A stretch of 64,000 nt of DNA from Clostridia bacterium (GCA_017415505.1 JAFQGG010000007.1:1-64000); one strand, 5' to 3'; numbered from the stretch's first letter, positions 28,413-36,963 are shown. Notes: generated by a model from the letters alone, not told the origin. Numbers and translations: made by a program.

Positions 28413-28445
28413 AACAAGCAAATAATAAAGCAGAGGCATAAAAAA

Positions 28446-31400
28446 ATGAAAGGATTTTTCAAAAAGACAATTCTACTCTTTGCGATGATCGGAACGGTAT
28501 CCTTTTTTGCGGCGTGCGGTGCGAAAGTCACCGATATTTCCATGAACGAAGAAAGCCTGTCGCAAACGGTATACGTACAAGGACAGGAACTTTCGTTGGA
28601 CGGCGTTACCTTTACGGCGAACACGAAAAAAGGTCCGACGGAAGTATCTCTTACCGATCCCGAAGTGCTCGTGTCCGGGTACGATAGTAATAAACTCGGC
28701 GAACAGACGATCACGGTTACTTATCAAGAACAAATCACCTCTTTCAAAATCACGGTCGTGCCCAGAATGACGGTGAAGAACTTGAAAACGAGCTATTTCG
28801 TGGGCGAACCCCTCGATTTGACGGTAGGTGAAGTGAAGATTGTGAAAGACGACGGTAGTTCGTTTACCGTACCCGTAAGTAGCGATAAGCTCACGGTAAC
28901 GGGATTTGATTCCACTACGCCGAAAACGCCTTTGACGCTTGCGCTCCGTTATAAGGACAGCGCGAAAGGCGAGGATTATACGGGTGCCGTGGACGTCAAT
29001 ATCCACGCCGTAGACAAGGTTGCGACCGCTTCCAAAAAGCCGAACAAATATAAATACGGCAGTCACGAAACGAAGCTCGATTTCACGGGCGCGTATTTGA
29101 AATTGAAAAACGCGGGCGGTACTTATACGAAAGATATTCCGCTTACCGAGGATATCGCGGAAGGCTTTAACCCGCAACTCGCTACCAAGGAAAATACGGA
29201 AGACAATCCTTTGATTCAAAAAATAACCGTATCGTACGCGGGCGAAGTATATCTCGAATTTGATATTCAAGTAGTATATAGCGACGTTTCCTATATCAAG
29301 GAATTGGCGGAGGAACTTGCCGATTACGATTGGTACGGCGAAAAAGTGCCTACGCTCACGGACGCGGAAAAGGACGCTGCCGTGGACGCTATGCAACGCT
29401 TCTTGAACCTCAAATCCAAGGATAAAGCGTATATTACGGCGGACGAAGAGGAAATTCTCGCGCGCCCCGCGGCGTATTTCGGTACGGAGAAATGGATCGA
29501 AGCTGCAAAGACGTTTAGCGATACCTTTAACGCGGTAGGCGGTCAATTCGCGCTTTACGGAAAGAGCTACGAAAAAACGAAAGCCGACTTCGCGCGTTTG
29601 GAAGAAGAGGACGAACCGTTTATCGTTTTGGGCGAAATGCTCATGGAACTCAAAGAAGAGTACGGCGATCTTAGCTTGCCCAGCGCAGTTTTCGCGGAAG
29701 GCGTAGAGGAAGAAAAACGCACGGTAGAATCGTTGCTTTCGATCGTTTACGACCCTGCGGAATTGGACGACATCAAAGACATGGTGGCTTGGATGTTCGA
29801 GGTTTACGAAACGCTGAAAGACGTTCCTAAGACTTGGAACAACGCAACGCTCAACGAGTACGGCGCGGATATTCAACTCCTCGTGGCGAAATTGGGCGGT
29901 AGCGAATACCAAGGCGGAAATTATAGATCTATCTATAAAATCATTACCTCTTGGCGTAGCGATTTCTTCGATATTATTTACACCTACTACTACAACCGTA
30001 TCATTGACGAAAACGACAAGACGGTGAACATTTCCAGCTTGGATAACATGAAGAACATTTATCTTCCCGGCGATTTGGAAGAATTGTTCGTCACCGTTTC
30101 CCAAGCCGTCAACCAAGTCGTTTTGATGACCAACGGTAAGGCGATCGACTCCACCTCGTTCGTGATTTACTTCGAGAAGGCTTGGGAACAGGCGATTGCC
30201 ATTGATAGCGGTGATAACGAGATGTGCAAATATCTCTTCGGAAACTTGAAGTTCGACGGTATCTTGAACCAACCCGCGAGTATCGTACAAATTTTGTACG
30301 TGCTCCGCACGACGAACTACGGGTACTATCAACACATGAGCGGTATGGTAACCAACGAAGCGTTCTCCACGCTTTGGGAAAGCTACCTTGAAATCTTCAA
30401 TAAGTTGAACGAAGTGGAAAATTATATCAACTCTACGGAGTTTGCAACCGCGGTAACGGACCTTTTCAACGCGTTCGTGGATATGCACCCCTCCGAACAG
30501 TACGCGTTTATCGTTTCGATCAACGTATTCTACGAAAATGAAAAGAACTTCCCCGAAGTTTCGCTCATTCTCGACCCCGAGCAAAAATTGGCGTATAATA
30601 ACTTCGCGGGCTTGTTGCACACCTATTATAGAAACGTGTTGAAAGCGACGGGCGCGGAAGAAGTGTTCGAAGACCTCTTGGCGGCGATTGAATACTACGC
30701 AAACGGCTATATGAAAGCGGACGCGTTCACTTCCTTCGTTTCCGCGATGGAAACGGTGAAAACGGGTTACACCGCCCTTGCGGATAAGACCGCGTTCGAT
30801 AGCTTGCTTGGCAACACCTACAACAAATATCTCGCGCTTTACGATGAAGTAAAGAACAACCAAAAATACACCCACGAGCTTGAAGGCGCGGTGCTTGATA
30901 ACTTCAACGCGCTCGTGAAAGTGCTTGGCGACGCGAGCAAAACTTTGGAAACTTTCGATTCGGAAAAGTATCCGTTCCCCGAGTTCATTAAATTCTTCAC
31001 GGTAGCGGAAAAGGCTTCGCTTTTGGAATCGACGCTCCTTGCCGACGAAAAGGGCGCGGAAGCGTATTATAAGTCGGAAGTTACGCTCAACGGCAAGACG
31101 ACCACCTTGGAGTTTGCTATGTATCAAACGCGCAAGCTCTTTGAAAAGTATTTGACGGGCTTACAGCTTTCGGGCGGTATCTACGTATTGCTTGACGTGT
31201 ACGAAAGTAGCGGTATGCGCGCGTTCGTCGTGGAAGCGTACGATATCGTTTGGTTTGATTCCGAAGCGGAACTTACCGAAACGGTAAAAGCGGAAATTCT
31301 CGACGTAATGACGAAATACCGTGCGTTGAGCGCGCAAGCGAAGTCGCTGTTCATGTCGTTGGATAATAAAGCGAACGCGTATTACGAAGGCTTGCAGGCG

Positions 31401-31664
31401 TTCTTCGAGAAGGCTTTGGACGCGGAATCGGCTACGACGGCTTCCCTTTTGATTGAAGTGGAAAAGGCGCATTTCAACTATGAATTAGATCCCGACGGAA
31501 AGAACGAAGTGGATAAAGCGTACAGCGAAATTTTCTGCGAGGCGTTTGAAAAGCTGAAAACGCACTACGAAGCGTTAGAGGATAAGACGAGCTTCGACGC
31601 ATTGCTTTCGACGGCGTACGCCTATTACTTGGAAGCTTACGCGGAATTGACGACGGAAGCGTAA
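28446..31664 (+). CDS. Ig-like-repeat lipoprotein with long helical region, 1072 aa
   Basis: Lipoprotein signal with lipobox FFAAC (Cys24). Residues about 28-290 form three bacterial Ig-like (Big_3-type) repeats, for example LGEQTITVTYQEQITSFKITV and LTLALRYKDSAKGEDYTGAVDVNIHAV. The remaining about 780 residues are predicted mostly helical, acidic, with recurring Y.AL.DK..FDSLL...YNKYL.LY elements (near 778-800 and again at the end, YEALEDKTSFDALLSTAYAYYLEAY). I know no family for the helical part. Thirty-four bases after the LRR lipoprotein gene; the two and the vWA protein probably form one surface assembly. Confidence 0.85.
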   Translation: MKGFFKKTILLFAMIGTVSFFAACGAKVTDISMNEESLSQTVYVQGQELSLDGVTFTANTKKGPTEVSLTDPEVLVSGYDSNKLGEQTITVTYQEQITSFKITVVPRMTVKNLKTSYFVGEPLDLTVGEVKIVKDDGSSFTVPVSSDKLTVTGFDSTTPKTPLTLALRYKDSAKGEDYTGAVDVNIHAVDKVATASKKPNKYKYGSHETKLDFTGAYLKLKNAGGTYTKDIPLTEDIAEGFNPQLATKENTEDNPLIQKITVSYAGEVYLEFDIQVVYSDVSYIKELAEELADYDWYGEKVPTLTDAEKDAAVDAMQRFLNLKSKDKAYITADEEEILARPAAYFGTEKWIEAAKTFSDTFNAVGGQFALYGKSYEKTKADFARLEEEDEPFIVLGEMLMELKEEYGDLSLPSAVFAEGVEEEKRTVESLLSIVYDPAELDDIKDMVAWMFEVYETLKDVPKTWNNATLNEYGADIQLLVAKLGGSEYQGGNYRSIYKIITSWRSDFFDIIYTYYYNRIIDENDKTVNISSLDNMKNIYLPGDLEELFVTVSQAVNQVVLMTNGKAIDSTSFVIYFEKAWEQAIAIDSGDNEMCKYLFGNLKFDGILNQPASIVQILYVLRTTNYGYYQHMSGMVTNEAFSTLWESYLEIFNKLNEVENYINSTEFATAVTDLFNAFVDMHPSEQYAFIVSINVFYENEKNFPEVSLILDPEQKLAYNNFAGLLHTYYRNVLKATGAEEVFEDLLAAIEYYANGYMKADAFTSFVSAMETVKTGYTALADKTAFDSLLGNTYNKYLALYDEVKNNQKYTHELEGAVLDNFNALVKVLGDASKTLETFDSEKYPFPEFIKFFTVAEKASLLESTLLADEKGAEAYYKSEVTLNGKTTTLEFAMYQTRKLFEKYLTGLQLSGGIYVLLDVYESSGMRAFVVEAYDIVWFDSEAELTETVKAEILDVMTKYRALSAQAKSLFMSLDNKANAYYEGLQAFFEKALDAESATTASLLIEVEKAHFNYELDPDGKNEVDKAYSEIFCEAFEKLKTHYEALEDKTSFDALLSTAYAYYLEAYAELTTEA

Positions 31665-31680
31665 CGCAAACGAAAAATAA

Positions 31681-31711
31681 AAACACCGACGAGGAAAATC
31701 GTCGGTGTTTT
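31681..31711. terminator. Bidirectional terminator between convergent genes
   Basis: Perfect AAACACCGACGA/TCGTCGGTGTTT stem with A and T runs on the two sides; serves the Ig-lipoprotein gene (+) and the transferase gene (-). Confidence 0.9.
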
Positions 31712-32311
31712 CTATTGTATAAATAAGAAGCGGACGGGCGAGGGAAACGCGCTTGCCACGGTGATTGCGTACCGTTCGTGATCGATTACCGCCGTTTGCG
31801 TGTTTAGCGAAACGGTAGGGGAGGGGGCGGTAAAAAACGCGGGGGCGTCAAGGAGCTTGAACGCACTTTCCTTTTCCGTCCATTTGCGTATCCAATACGC
31901 CGTTTTTTCTTCTTCGCTTTGTAGCTCGCACCCAAACGCAAATTCTTCTTCCGTGAGAACTTTTCGCAGGAAATCCGTTCGTTTTAACGGCGCGACGCGT
32001 TGGATATCCACGCCCACGGGGGCGTTGGAGAGTGCGACGGCGACGGCGGACACGCTGTGGGATAAGGAAAATTCCACGCGGTCGCTTTTCCATTTTCCGT
32101 TTTCGGATTTGGTAAAGCGAAGATCGGTTATGGACGCGCCGAGAAAGTCTTGCACGGCGCGTTCCAACAGCTTCCACGCGCAATACTTTTCCTTGCGCAC
32201 CTTTTCGCTTGCGCACGCCTCTATTTCCCGCTGTCGCGCGGGCGGATACAGCGTATCCTGTCCGTATTGAGCGGGGATTTTTGCGTAATATACTTGAATG
32301 CGGTTTTCCAT
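31712..32311 (-). CDS. 4'-phosphopantetheinyl transferase (Sfp-type)
   Basis: 199 aa. Moves the phosphopantetheine arm of CoA to a serine of acyl- or peptidyl-carrier proteins. Motifs: FSLSHSVSAVAVALS, PVGVDIQRV (Mg-binding Asp) and WTEKESAFKL (catalytic Glu/Lys). No PKS/NRPS or carrier protein is in the window, so the partner is not visible. A -10 box ends only 7 bases before the ATG and there is no ribosome site, so the mRNA may be leaderless. The start fits the family N-terminus. Confidence 0.88.
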   Translation of the reverse strand: MENRIQVYYAKIPAQYGQDTLYPPARQREIEACASEKVRKEKYCAWKLLERAVQDFLGASITDLRFTKSENGKWKSDRVEFSLSHSVSAVAVALSNAPVGVDIQRVAPLKRTDFLRKVLTEEEFAFGCELQSEEEKTAYWIRKWTEKESAFKLLDAPAFFTAPSPTVSLNTQTAVIDHERYAITVASAFPSPVRFLFIQ

Positions 32312-32318
32312 AGTTTAT

Positions 32319-32347
32319 AGTATATCACATTTTCTTGCCATTGGCAA
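32319..32347 (-). promoter_or_regulatory. Promoter with overlapping dyad, transferase gene
   Basis: Minus strand TTGCCA, 17 bases, TATACT. The -35 box is half of a perfect 13-bp dyad TTGCCAATGGCAA (32335-32347), a possible repressor site. The predicted transcription start is at or within a base or two of the ATG. Confidence 0.65.
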
Positions 32348-32376
32348 GAAAAAAGCCACGCTTTTTAAGCGTGGCT
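32348..32376 (-). terminator. Terminator after the four-helix paralogue cluster
   Basis: AGCCACGC/GCGTGGCT stem with a 7-base loop; on the minus strand it is followed by TTTTTT. Confidence 0.85.
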
Positions 32377-32383
32377 GGTATTT

Positions 32384-32899
32384 TTACAGGGTGGACTCGA
32401 AACCGATAAGCGGTACGGGAAGGATCTGTGCGAGCGCGGGAACCCAAGCGGTCACGACGCAAAAGACGAGGAACAACCCGATCGCAATAAACAGGAGTCT
32501 AAACAAAAAGCTTTTCGTGAGCTGGAAAGAGTTTGCCACCAAGAAAATATAGAGCGCGATATGCCCGATTTGCTGTCCTATGGAAAGGGTGGATTTCAAC
32601 CAAGGCGCAAGAGAAGGTTCTACGCCGAACAAGGCGAAAATATCGAGAACTGCGCCGGGAAGCGCGACCAAAAAGCACGCCAACAGGGATATGAGAACCC
32701 AGCCTAATTTCGCGTCGCTGGGGAGCGAAATGACGGCTATATAGCTTAAAGCAAACAAAACGGTGACGGCGTAGGAAAGGTTTTGTGCTACGTTTTCCTG
32801 CATATGATTTCCGGCGCAAAGATACACCAACCAAATGACGGCAAACGCCAATAATACGAGGGCGGAAAGCGCCGACGCGGTTTTATTTTTTTCAGACAT
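32384..32899 (-). CDS. Four-helix membrane protein, paralogue 3
   Basis: 171 aa from the ATG at 32899 (GGAGG 6 bases upstream). About five hydrophobic helices; begins with SALSALVLLAFAVIWLVYLCAGNHM and ends with WVPALAQILPVPLIGFES. Both ends are nearly the same in the gene just upstream. No known domain recognised. Third gene of a leftward tandem of three; ends at a terminator. Confidence 0.75.
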   Translation of the reverse strand: MSEKNKTASALSALVLLAFAVIWLVYLCAGNHMQENVAQNLSYAVTVLFALSYIAVISLPSDAKLGWVLISLLACFLVALPGAVLDIFALFGVEPSLAPWLKSTLSIGQQIGHIALYIFLVANSFQLTKSFLFRLLFIAIGLFLVFCVVTAWVPALAQILPVPLIGFESTL

Positions 32900-32953
32900 A
32901 GTATACCTCCGTGAAAACGAATCGCCGCGATTATTGGAACGCGGCAATTTTTT

Positions 32954-33478
32954 TTATAAAATGGGTTCAAAACCGATAAGCGGTACGGGGAAATGCGCGG
33001 CGAGGAAGGGGATCCATTCCACGACGACGCAGAAAATCAAGAAACTGCCGATCACGATAAAAATTACGCGGAAAATAAAGCTGTCCGTCAAATGGTACGC
33101 GTTGGTGATAAGCACCACGTACAAAATGATATGCGTAATTTTTTGAGATACGTAGAACAGTTCTTTAATTAAAGGGAAAATGGTAAGATCGATATTGCTT
33201 GCCTTGAAGATATCCACGATCGTGGCGGGTATCGTTCCGAACATGGCGAGCATCATTACGATAATCAACCATTTCGGCATTACTTTATAAGAAAATACCA
33301 GCTTTACGACGTAGGTCGTCAAGGAAAGAATGGAAACGGCGAGGGAAAGTCTTTGCGCCACGACGGGATCCATATGATTGCCCGCGCAAAGGTATACCAG
33401 CCAAATAACGGCAAACGAAAGCAAAACGAGCGCCGAAAGGGAGTTCGCGAGCTTTCTTTTTCGAATCGTTTCAGGCAT
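32954..33478 (-). CDS. Four-helix membrane protein, paralogue 2
   Basis: 174 aa. Shares LSALVLLSFAVIWLVYLCAGNHM at the start and WIPFLAAHFPVPLIGFEP at the end with its downstream neighbour, with a divergent middle. Ribosome site GGAGGA is 6 bases before the ATG. Function unknown; duplication seems recent at the ends and older in the middle. Confidence 0.75.
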   Translation of the reverse strand: MPETIRKRKLANSLSALVLLSFAVIWLVYLCAGNHMDPVVAQRLSLAVSILSLTTYVVKLVFSYKVMPKWLIIVMMLAMFGTIPATIVDIFKASNIDLTIFPLIKELFYVSQKITHIILYVVLITNAYHLTDSFIFRVIFIVIGSFLIFCVVVEWIPFLAAHFPVPLIGFEPIL

Positions 33479-33490
33479 GATCTTCCTCCG

Positions 33491-33796
33491 TTAGAATCCG
33501 ATCGTGGGAAGGTTCAAAAATTCCCGAATCGCGGGCACCCAACCCGCAACCACGCACAAAATCAAGAACGCGGCGATCACCAAGAACACGAGCTTAAACA
33601 GCGTGCTGTCAAACGCGCCCCACGCGTTGTACAAGAGTACGAAATAGGTGAGAATGAGCATAACGTTCATAGCGATACTCACGCCGTTTTCCACGTTTGC
33701 GTCCACTTCGCTACCCAAGCAAAGACGGATTACCCATAAGGTACAAAACCCGATAAGGACGAGCGCGGAAATGATTTTATCCAATTCCTTCTTCAT
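33491..33796 (-). CDS. Small membrane protein, paralogue 1 (short form)
   Basis: 101 aa from the ATG at 33796, 8 bases after GGAGG. Three hydrophobic helices; ISALVLIGFCTLWVIRLCLGSEV at the start and WVPAIREFLNLPTIGF at the end match the two longer paralogues, but about 70 residues of the middle are missing. First gene of the tandem behind a good promoter. Function unknown. Confidence 0.75.
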   Translation of the reverse strand: MKKELDKIISALVLIGFCTLWVIRLCLGSEVDANVENGVSIAMNVMLILTYFVLLYNAWGAFDSTLFKLVFLVIAAFLILCVVAGWVPAIREFLNLPTIGF

Positions 33797-33831
33797 ATGT
33801 AATACCTCCGACAAAATTGTCCAACGAATAT

Positions 33832-33860
33832 ATTATAACACAAATCGCGCGCGCACGCAA
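33832..33860 (-). promoter_or_regulatory. Promoter of the paralogue cluster
   Basis: Minus strand TTGCGT, 17 bases (alternating GC-rich), TATAAT with TGTG before it; 35 bases before the ATG. Confidence 0.8.
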
Positions 33861-33911
33861 GCGTTTTTAAGATCATTAACAAAAAATGCCAAGGCGTGCG
33901 CGCGCAACCGC

Positions 33912-33940
33912 TTGACTTTTTTTACGGCGCATAGTATACT
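33912..33940 (+). promoter_or_regulatory. Promoter reading into the palindromic element and mgsA
   Basis: TTGACT, 17 bases, TATACT. The -10 box lies in the left terminal repeat of the 279-bp palindrome, so the promoter may be a hybrid made at the junction. Confidence 0.65.
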
Positions 33941-34213
33941 ATAAAGGAATAAAACGAACCTGCCTCAAAGCGCGTCTTTTCGGCTCTTTTCCGCTCGTCG
34001 TCATTATAATACGGTAAGTATAATTGCTTCCTCCTCACGAAAAATAGCTCAAAAAACCGCACATTGAGGTGCGAAGCAATTTTCAGCGACCGAATTTTAG
34101 AGATAGACGAGGCGAAAGCCGAAGAGCAACCAAACGGTTTATCAAGGCTTTTAACGAAGTATAGCGCAAAATTCGGCGCTTAAATCAGGTTCGGCTTATT
34201 TCTTTATAGTATA
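33935..34213 (+). repeat. 279-bp palindromic element upstream of mgsA
   Basis: Ends are inverted repeats of about 28 bases: TATACTATAAAGGAATAA...CGAACCTG on the left and, on the other strand, TATACTATAAAGAAATAA..CGAACCTG on the right. Inner parts also pair (AAGCGC, GCTCTT, ATTGCTTC..CCTCA), so the whole element can fold into one imperfect hairpin. No coding frame of note. It separates a promoter from mgsA. This accounts for the whole 33797-34237 gap. Confidence 0.7.
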
Positions 34214-34237
34214 ATAAAAGAAAAAGAGGAACGAAAG

Positions 34238-34624
34238 ATGAAGAACAAACGGGTAAAAACGATTGCGCTCATTGCGCACGATAATAAAAAAGCGGCGATC
34301 GTGAATTGGGCGTTGAAGAATAAAGAAACGCTGGCAAAATACGAGCTTTGCGGAACGGGTACGACGGCGAAACTTATCGCGGAAGCGACCGATTTGAAAG
34401 TGAAACGCTATCTTTCCGGTCCGCTCGGCGGAGATCAACAAATCGGCGCGAAAGTGGCGGAAGGGAAAATCGATATCGTCATTTTCTTTTGGGATCCGCT
34501 CGAATCGCAACCGCACGATCCCGACGTGAAAGCGCTTTTGCGTATCGCGGTGGTGTACGATATTCCTATCGCGACGAACAAGGCGACCGCCGATTACGTA
34601 ATTCATTCTGCGTTTTTGCACTGA
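34238..34624 (+). CDS. mgsA: Methylglyoxal synthase
   Basis: 128 aa. Converts dihydroxyacetone phosphate to methylglyoxal and phosphate, a bypass when phosphate is short. Family features: LIAHDNKK at the start, GTTAKLI, SGPLGGDQQIGA, the FFWDPLESQPHDPDVKALLR block with catalytic aspartates, and NKATADYV. Only a weak ribosome site (GAGG about 8 bases upstream). Transcription must cross or start in the palindromic element before it. Confidence 0.97.
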   Translation: MKNKRVKTIALIAHDNKKAAIVNWALKNKETLAKYELCGTGTTAKLIAEATDLKVKRYLSGPLGGDQQIGAKVAEGKIDIVIFFWDPLESQPHDPDVKALLRIAVVYDIPIATNKATADYVIHSAFLH

Positions 34625-34875
34625 TCAAATATGCCCTTTTGCGCATACGACAGGATTCGACGCTCGAAAAAAGTCGATTTCTCCCGTATGCGTACACCCG
34701 CATTTGCGGTTATCCCCATACGGCAAAAAAAGCGGGGAAGGGATACGGTTCGACAAAATTCGCAAAATGAAAAAATCCCCCTCGATAGGGGAGATAGGGC
34801 TATACCGTGTATGGGGCGAATCGAAAAATATATGCGTTTACCCGCATTTTTATCGGACGAAAACGTCCAAACGAT

Positions 34876-34927
34876 ATATGAACGCATGAACATATGTACA
34901 TATGCACATATGTTCATGCGTTCATAT
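34876..34927. repeat. 22-bp perfect inverted repeat
   Basis: ATATGAACGCATGAACATATGT (in two halves around an 8-base loop, 34898-34905) pairs perfectly with 34906-34927, and internal CATATG units repeat inside it. It lies in the 34625-34980 gap, which otherwise holds only short hairpins (CCCCCTCGATAGGGG near 34780) and two similar stretches with ATGCGT..ACCCGCATTT near 34687 and 34831. I see no gene in that gap. Confidence 0.75.
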
Positions 34928-34943
34928 GTTCTAAAAAAGAAAA

Positions 34944-34973
34944 ACGCGCTCGCGATTATAAAAGCGAGCGCGT
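34944..34973. terminator. Terminator of the YfcE-like gene
   Basis: Perfect ACGCGCTCGC/GCGAGCGCGT stem. On the minus strand it is followed by TTTTTCTTTTTT, right after the stop of the phosphoesterase gene; it could also act on the plus strand. Confidence 0.8.
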
Positions 34974-34980
34974 AAATTTT

Positions 34981-35529
34981 TTAGAGGGGTAATTTCTCGA
35001 AAACTTCTCCCGTGGCGAGATTTATCCAAGAGAGCGCGTTTTCGTCGAGCAGTACGCAGGCGTGGGGCGTGCCCGCTTTGGGCAAAGCCACGCTTCCGTC
35101 GTTGATATACCAAGCCCCGTTTGGCAAAAGCTTAAAACAAGGATCGTGGAAGTGTCCGTTCAAAAGAATATCGCCTGTTTTTAGAAGGGGCGGGTTTTCC
35201 GCGTTGAATAAATGTCCGTGCGTGACGAACACCGTTTTGCCGTGATGCGTGAACAGCGCGTAATCGGCGAGGCAGGGAAATTCGAGGACCATTTGATCCA
35301 CCTCGCTGTCGCAATTCCCGCGTACGGCGAGAATTTTCTCTTTCACGCCGTTGAGCGAGGCGAATACCCGTTTGGGATCGTAACCCTCGGGCAGAGGGTT
35401 TCTCGGGCCGTGATAGAGAAGATCGCCGAGCAAGACCAATTTATCCGCCTTTTCGCGGTGAAAAATTTGCAAAAGCGCGTCGCACCAATGCGCCGAGCCG
35501 TGTATATCCGAAGCGATAAGATATTTCAT
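34981..35529 (-). CDS. YfcE-type metallophosphoesterase
   Basis: 182 aa. A small binuclear-metal phosphodiesterase of the YfcE/MJ0936 family. Motifs: IASDIHGS, LLGDLLYHGPRNPLPEGY, VRGNCDSEVDQ, VTHGHLFN and NGHFHDP. The YHGPRNPLP.GY insertion is typical of the Firmicutes YfcE branch. Natural substrate unknown. The next gene upstream lies 22 bases away, so they probably share a transcript. Confidence 0.93.
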   Translation of the reverse strand: MKYLIASDIHGSAHWCDALLQIFHREKADKLVLLGDLLYHGPRNPLPEGYDPKRVFASLNGVKEKILAVRGNCDSEVDQMVLEFPCLADYALFTHHGKTVFVTHGHLFNAENPPLLKTGDILLNGHFHDPCFKLLPNGAWYINDGSVALPKAGTPHACVLLDENALSWINLATGEVFEKLPL

Positions 35530-35550
35530 AAAAACCTCTTCAAAAGCGCG

Positions 35551-36549
35551 TTAGAAAATAAATTTCACGACGTCCATTTGTTCGGGCAGGTTTGCCCCGC
35601 TACCAAGCAAGTTGGCGTATTTTTCCATGAGCGAAGGAAGTTCTTCCTCTTTATAACTGCAATAGGAGAACGCCGAGTAGTTGACGGCTTTTTGCGCAAG
35701 CAAATTGATTGCCGTAGAAACGAATTCCCTGCTTTCGGTAATGCCCTTGATCGTGATATTGTGTTTCATGGCGTATTCGAGGTTGACGTGGATACTTTTG
35801 CCCGTGGGCGCGCAAAAGCATACGCACGCGTCGCGTTTGAGCAAGGGGAAAATCACGGACGGCTCGCTACGGTTGCCGTACGCCATGTATACCGCGCCGT
35901 CGGCAAATTTACCGCCCGTCACGGCGTTTACATTCTCTTTGAGCGTTTCGTCGTTGGGGAAGGTGTAATAAATCCCGCTCTTTTTCGCGCGCGCCAGCCG
36001 TTCGGCGTTGTTGTCCGCAAGAATGGGCACGGCGCGGTGGTAGATAAGGATTTGGCAAAGCACGTTGGCGTATAACCCCGCGCCCAACACGAGTACGTGC
36101 TGTCCGACGGTGATTTGCATTTCGTCGATCACGCGCTCGGCGAGCGCGATCGCGTCGATTAGGAACGCGCCTTCGTCCGTAACGGACGAGGGGAGCGGAT
36201 ACACGTCGTCCACGCCCGCAAGTACGAAGTCACGGTAAAACCCGTCCGAGGTTTCACCCGCGATTTTCAAGCCGTCGGGGGAAAGTTCGTCTTCGGTGAT
36301 CCCCGCAAGGTACACCCGTTCGCCCTTTTTAATAAAGGAATCCTCGTTTGCCTCCGTTACCTGTCCGATGGCGAGCCGACCGGGGATAAAGGGGGATTTG
36401 ACTTTGATTGCGCCCGAATAGACGGCGACGTCCGATTCGGTTAAAAGCGCCTTGGTGATTTTTACCTTTACCTTATCCGAGGAAAGTTTCAAATCGGGGG
36501 AGAGCACGTGTTGCAAATTGTGCGGATAAGCGAGTTGCCATACTTTCAT
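35551..36549 (-). CDS. MDR-family dehydrogenase-like protein lacking zinc ligands
   Basis: 332 aa with the medium-chain dehydrogenase layout: a GroES-like N-terminal domain (FIPGRLAIGQV in place of GHE) and a Rossmann domain with VLVLGAGLYANVLCQI. The usual catalytic Cys after the first strand and the GHE histidine are absent, and there is no four-cysteine structural zinc loop. So it is a zinc-independent or non-catalytic MDR protein. A weak ribosome site (GAGG, 16 bases away). Co-transcribed with the YfcE-like gene from the promoter at 36623-36651. Confidence 0.82.
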   Translation of the reverse strand: MKVWQLAYPHNLQHVLSPDLKLSSDKVKVKITKALLTESDVAVYSGAIKVKSPFIPGRLAIGQVTEANEDSFIKKGERVYLAGITEDELSPDGLKIAGETSDGFYRDFVLAGVDDVYPLPSSVTDEGAFLIDAIALAERVIDEMQITVGQHVLVLGAGLYANVLCQILIYHRAVPILADNNAERLARAKKSGIYYTFPNDETLKENVNAVTGGKFADGAVYMAYGNRSEPSVIFPLLKRDACVCFCAPTGKSIHVNLEYAMKHNITIKGITESREFVSTAINLLAQKAVNYSAFSYCSYKEEELPSLMEKYANLLGSGANLPEQMDVVKFIF

Positions 36550-36622
36550 ATAAAAACCGTTTTACCTCGTTCGCATTGGAATTTTGGCGCAAAAAAGCCG
36601 TTTGCACCGTGCGAACAAGATA

Positions 36623-36651
36623 AGTATACCGCATTTTCAGGAAATTTGCAA
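36623..36651 (-). promoter_or_regulatory. Promoter of the MDR-YfcE operon
   Basis: Minus strand TTGCAA, 17 bases, TATACT. Confidence 0.8.
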
Positions 36652-36680
36652 CTATTTTTTGCAAATTGGCGCAAAAACAG

Positions 36681-36709
36681 TTGACTGTAATTAAAAAAAG
36701 CGTTATAAT
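36681..36709 (+). promoter_or_regulatory. Promoter of rpmE
   Basis: TTGACT, 17 bases, TATAAT, about 42 bases before the ATG; divergent from the MDR promoter. Confidence 0.9.
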
Positions 36710-36751
36710 TGGTAAGCATGAAAAGAAAAACGAATAGTGAGGTGAACATAA

Positions 36752-36955
36752 ATGAAAGCGGACATTCATCCTAAGTATCACGAAGTCACGGTTACTTGCG
36801 CTTGCGGTGCAACCTTCAAAACCGGGACGACGAAAGATTGTGAAGTGTTGAAAGTGGATATCTGCAGCAACTGCCACCCCTTCTTCACGGGCAAGCAGAA
36901 GTTGGTTGATACCGGTGGACGTATCGATAAGTTCAAGAAGAGATACGGTTTGTAA
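36752..36955 (+). CDS. rpmE: 50S ribosomal protein L31
   Basis: 67 aa. Zinc-binding (C+) form with CAC near residue 16 and CSNC near residue 37; [16 protein letters not shown] at the start and the [18 protein letters not shown] end are typical. Ribosome site GAGGTG. Own promoter and own terminator, as is common for rpmE. Confidence 0.98.
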   Translation: MKADIHPKYHEVTVTCACGATFKTGTTKDCEVLKVDICSNCHPFFTGKQKLVDTGGRIDKFKKRYGL

Positions 36956-36963
36956 GGAAAAAG

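Noticed and set aside
28473..31127. 884-codon open frame on the minus strand
   Set aside because: It lies entirely opposite the Ig-like lipoprotein gene, has no ribosome site and its residues look like a shadow of biased codons.
34631..34975. 114-codon frame downstream of mgsA
   Set aside because: It crosses the 22-bp palindrome and a terminator, lacks a ribosome site and has a composition unlike protein.
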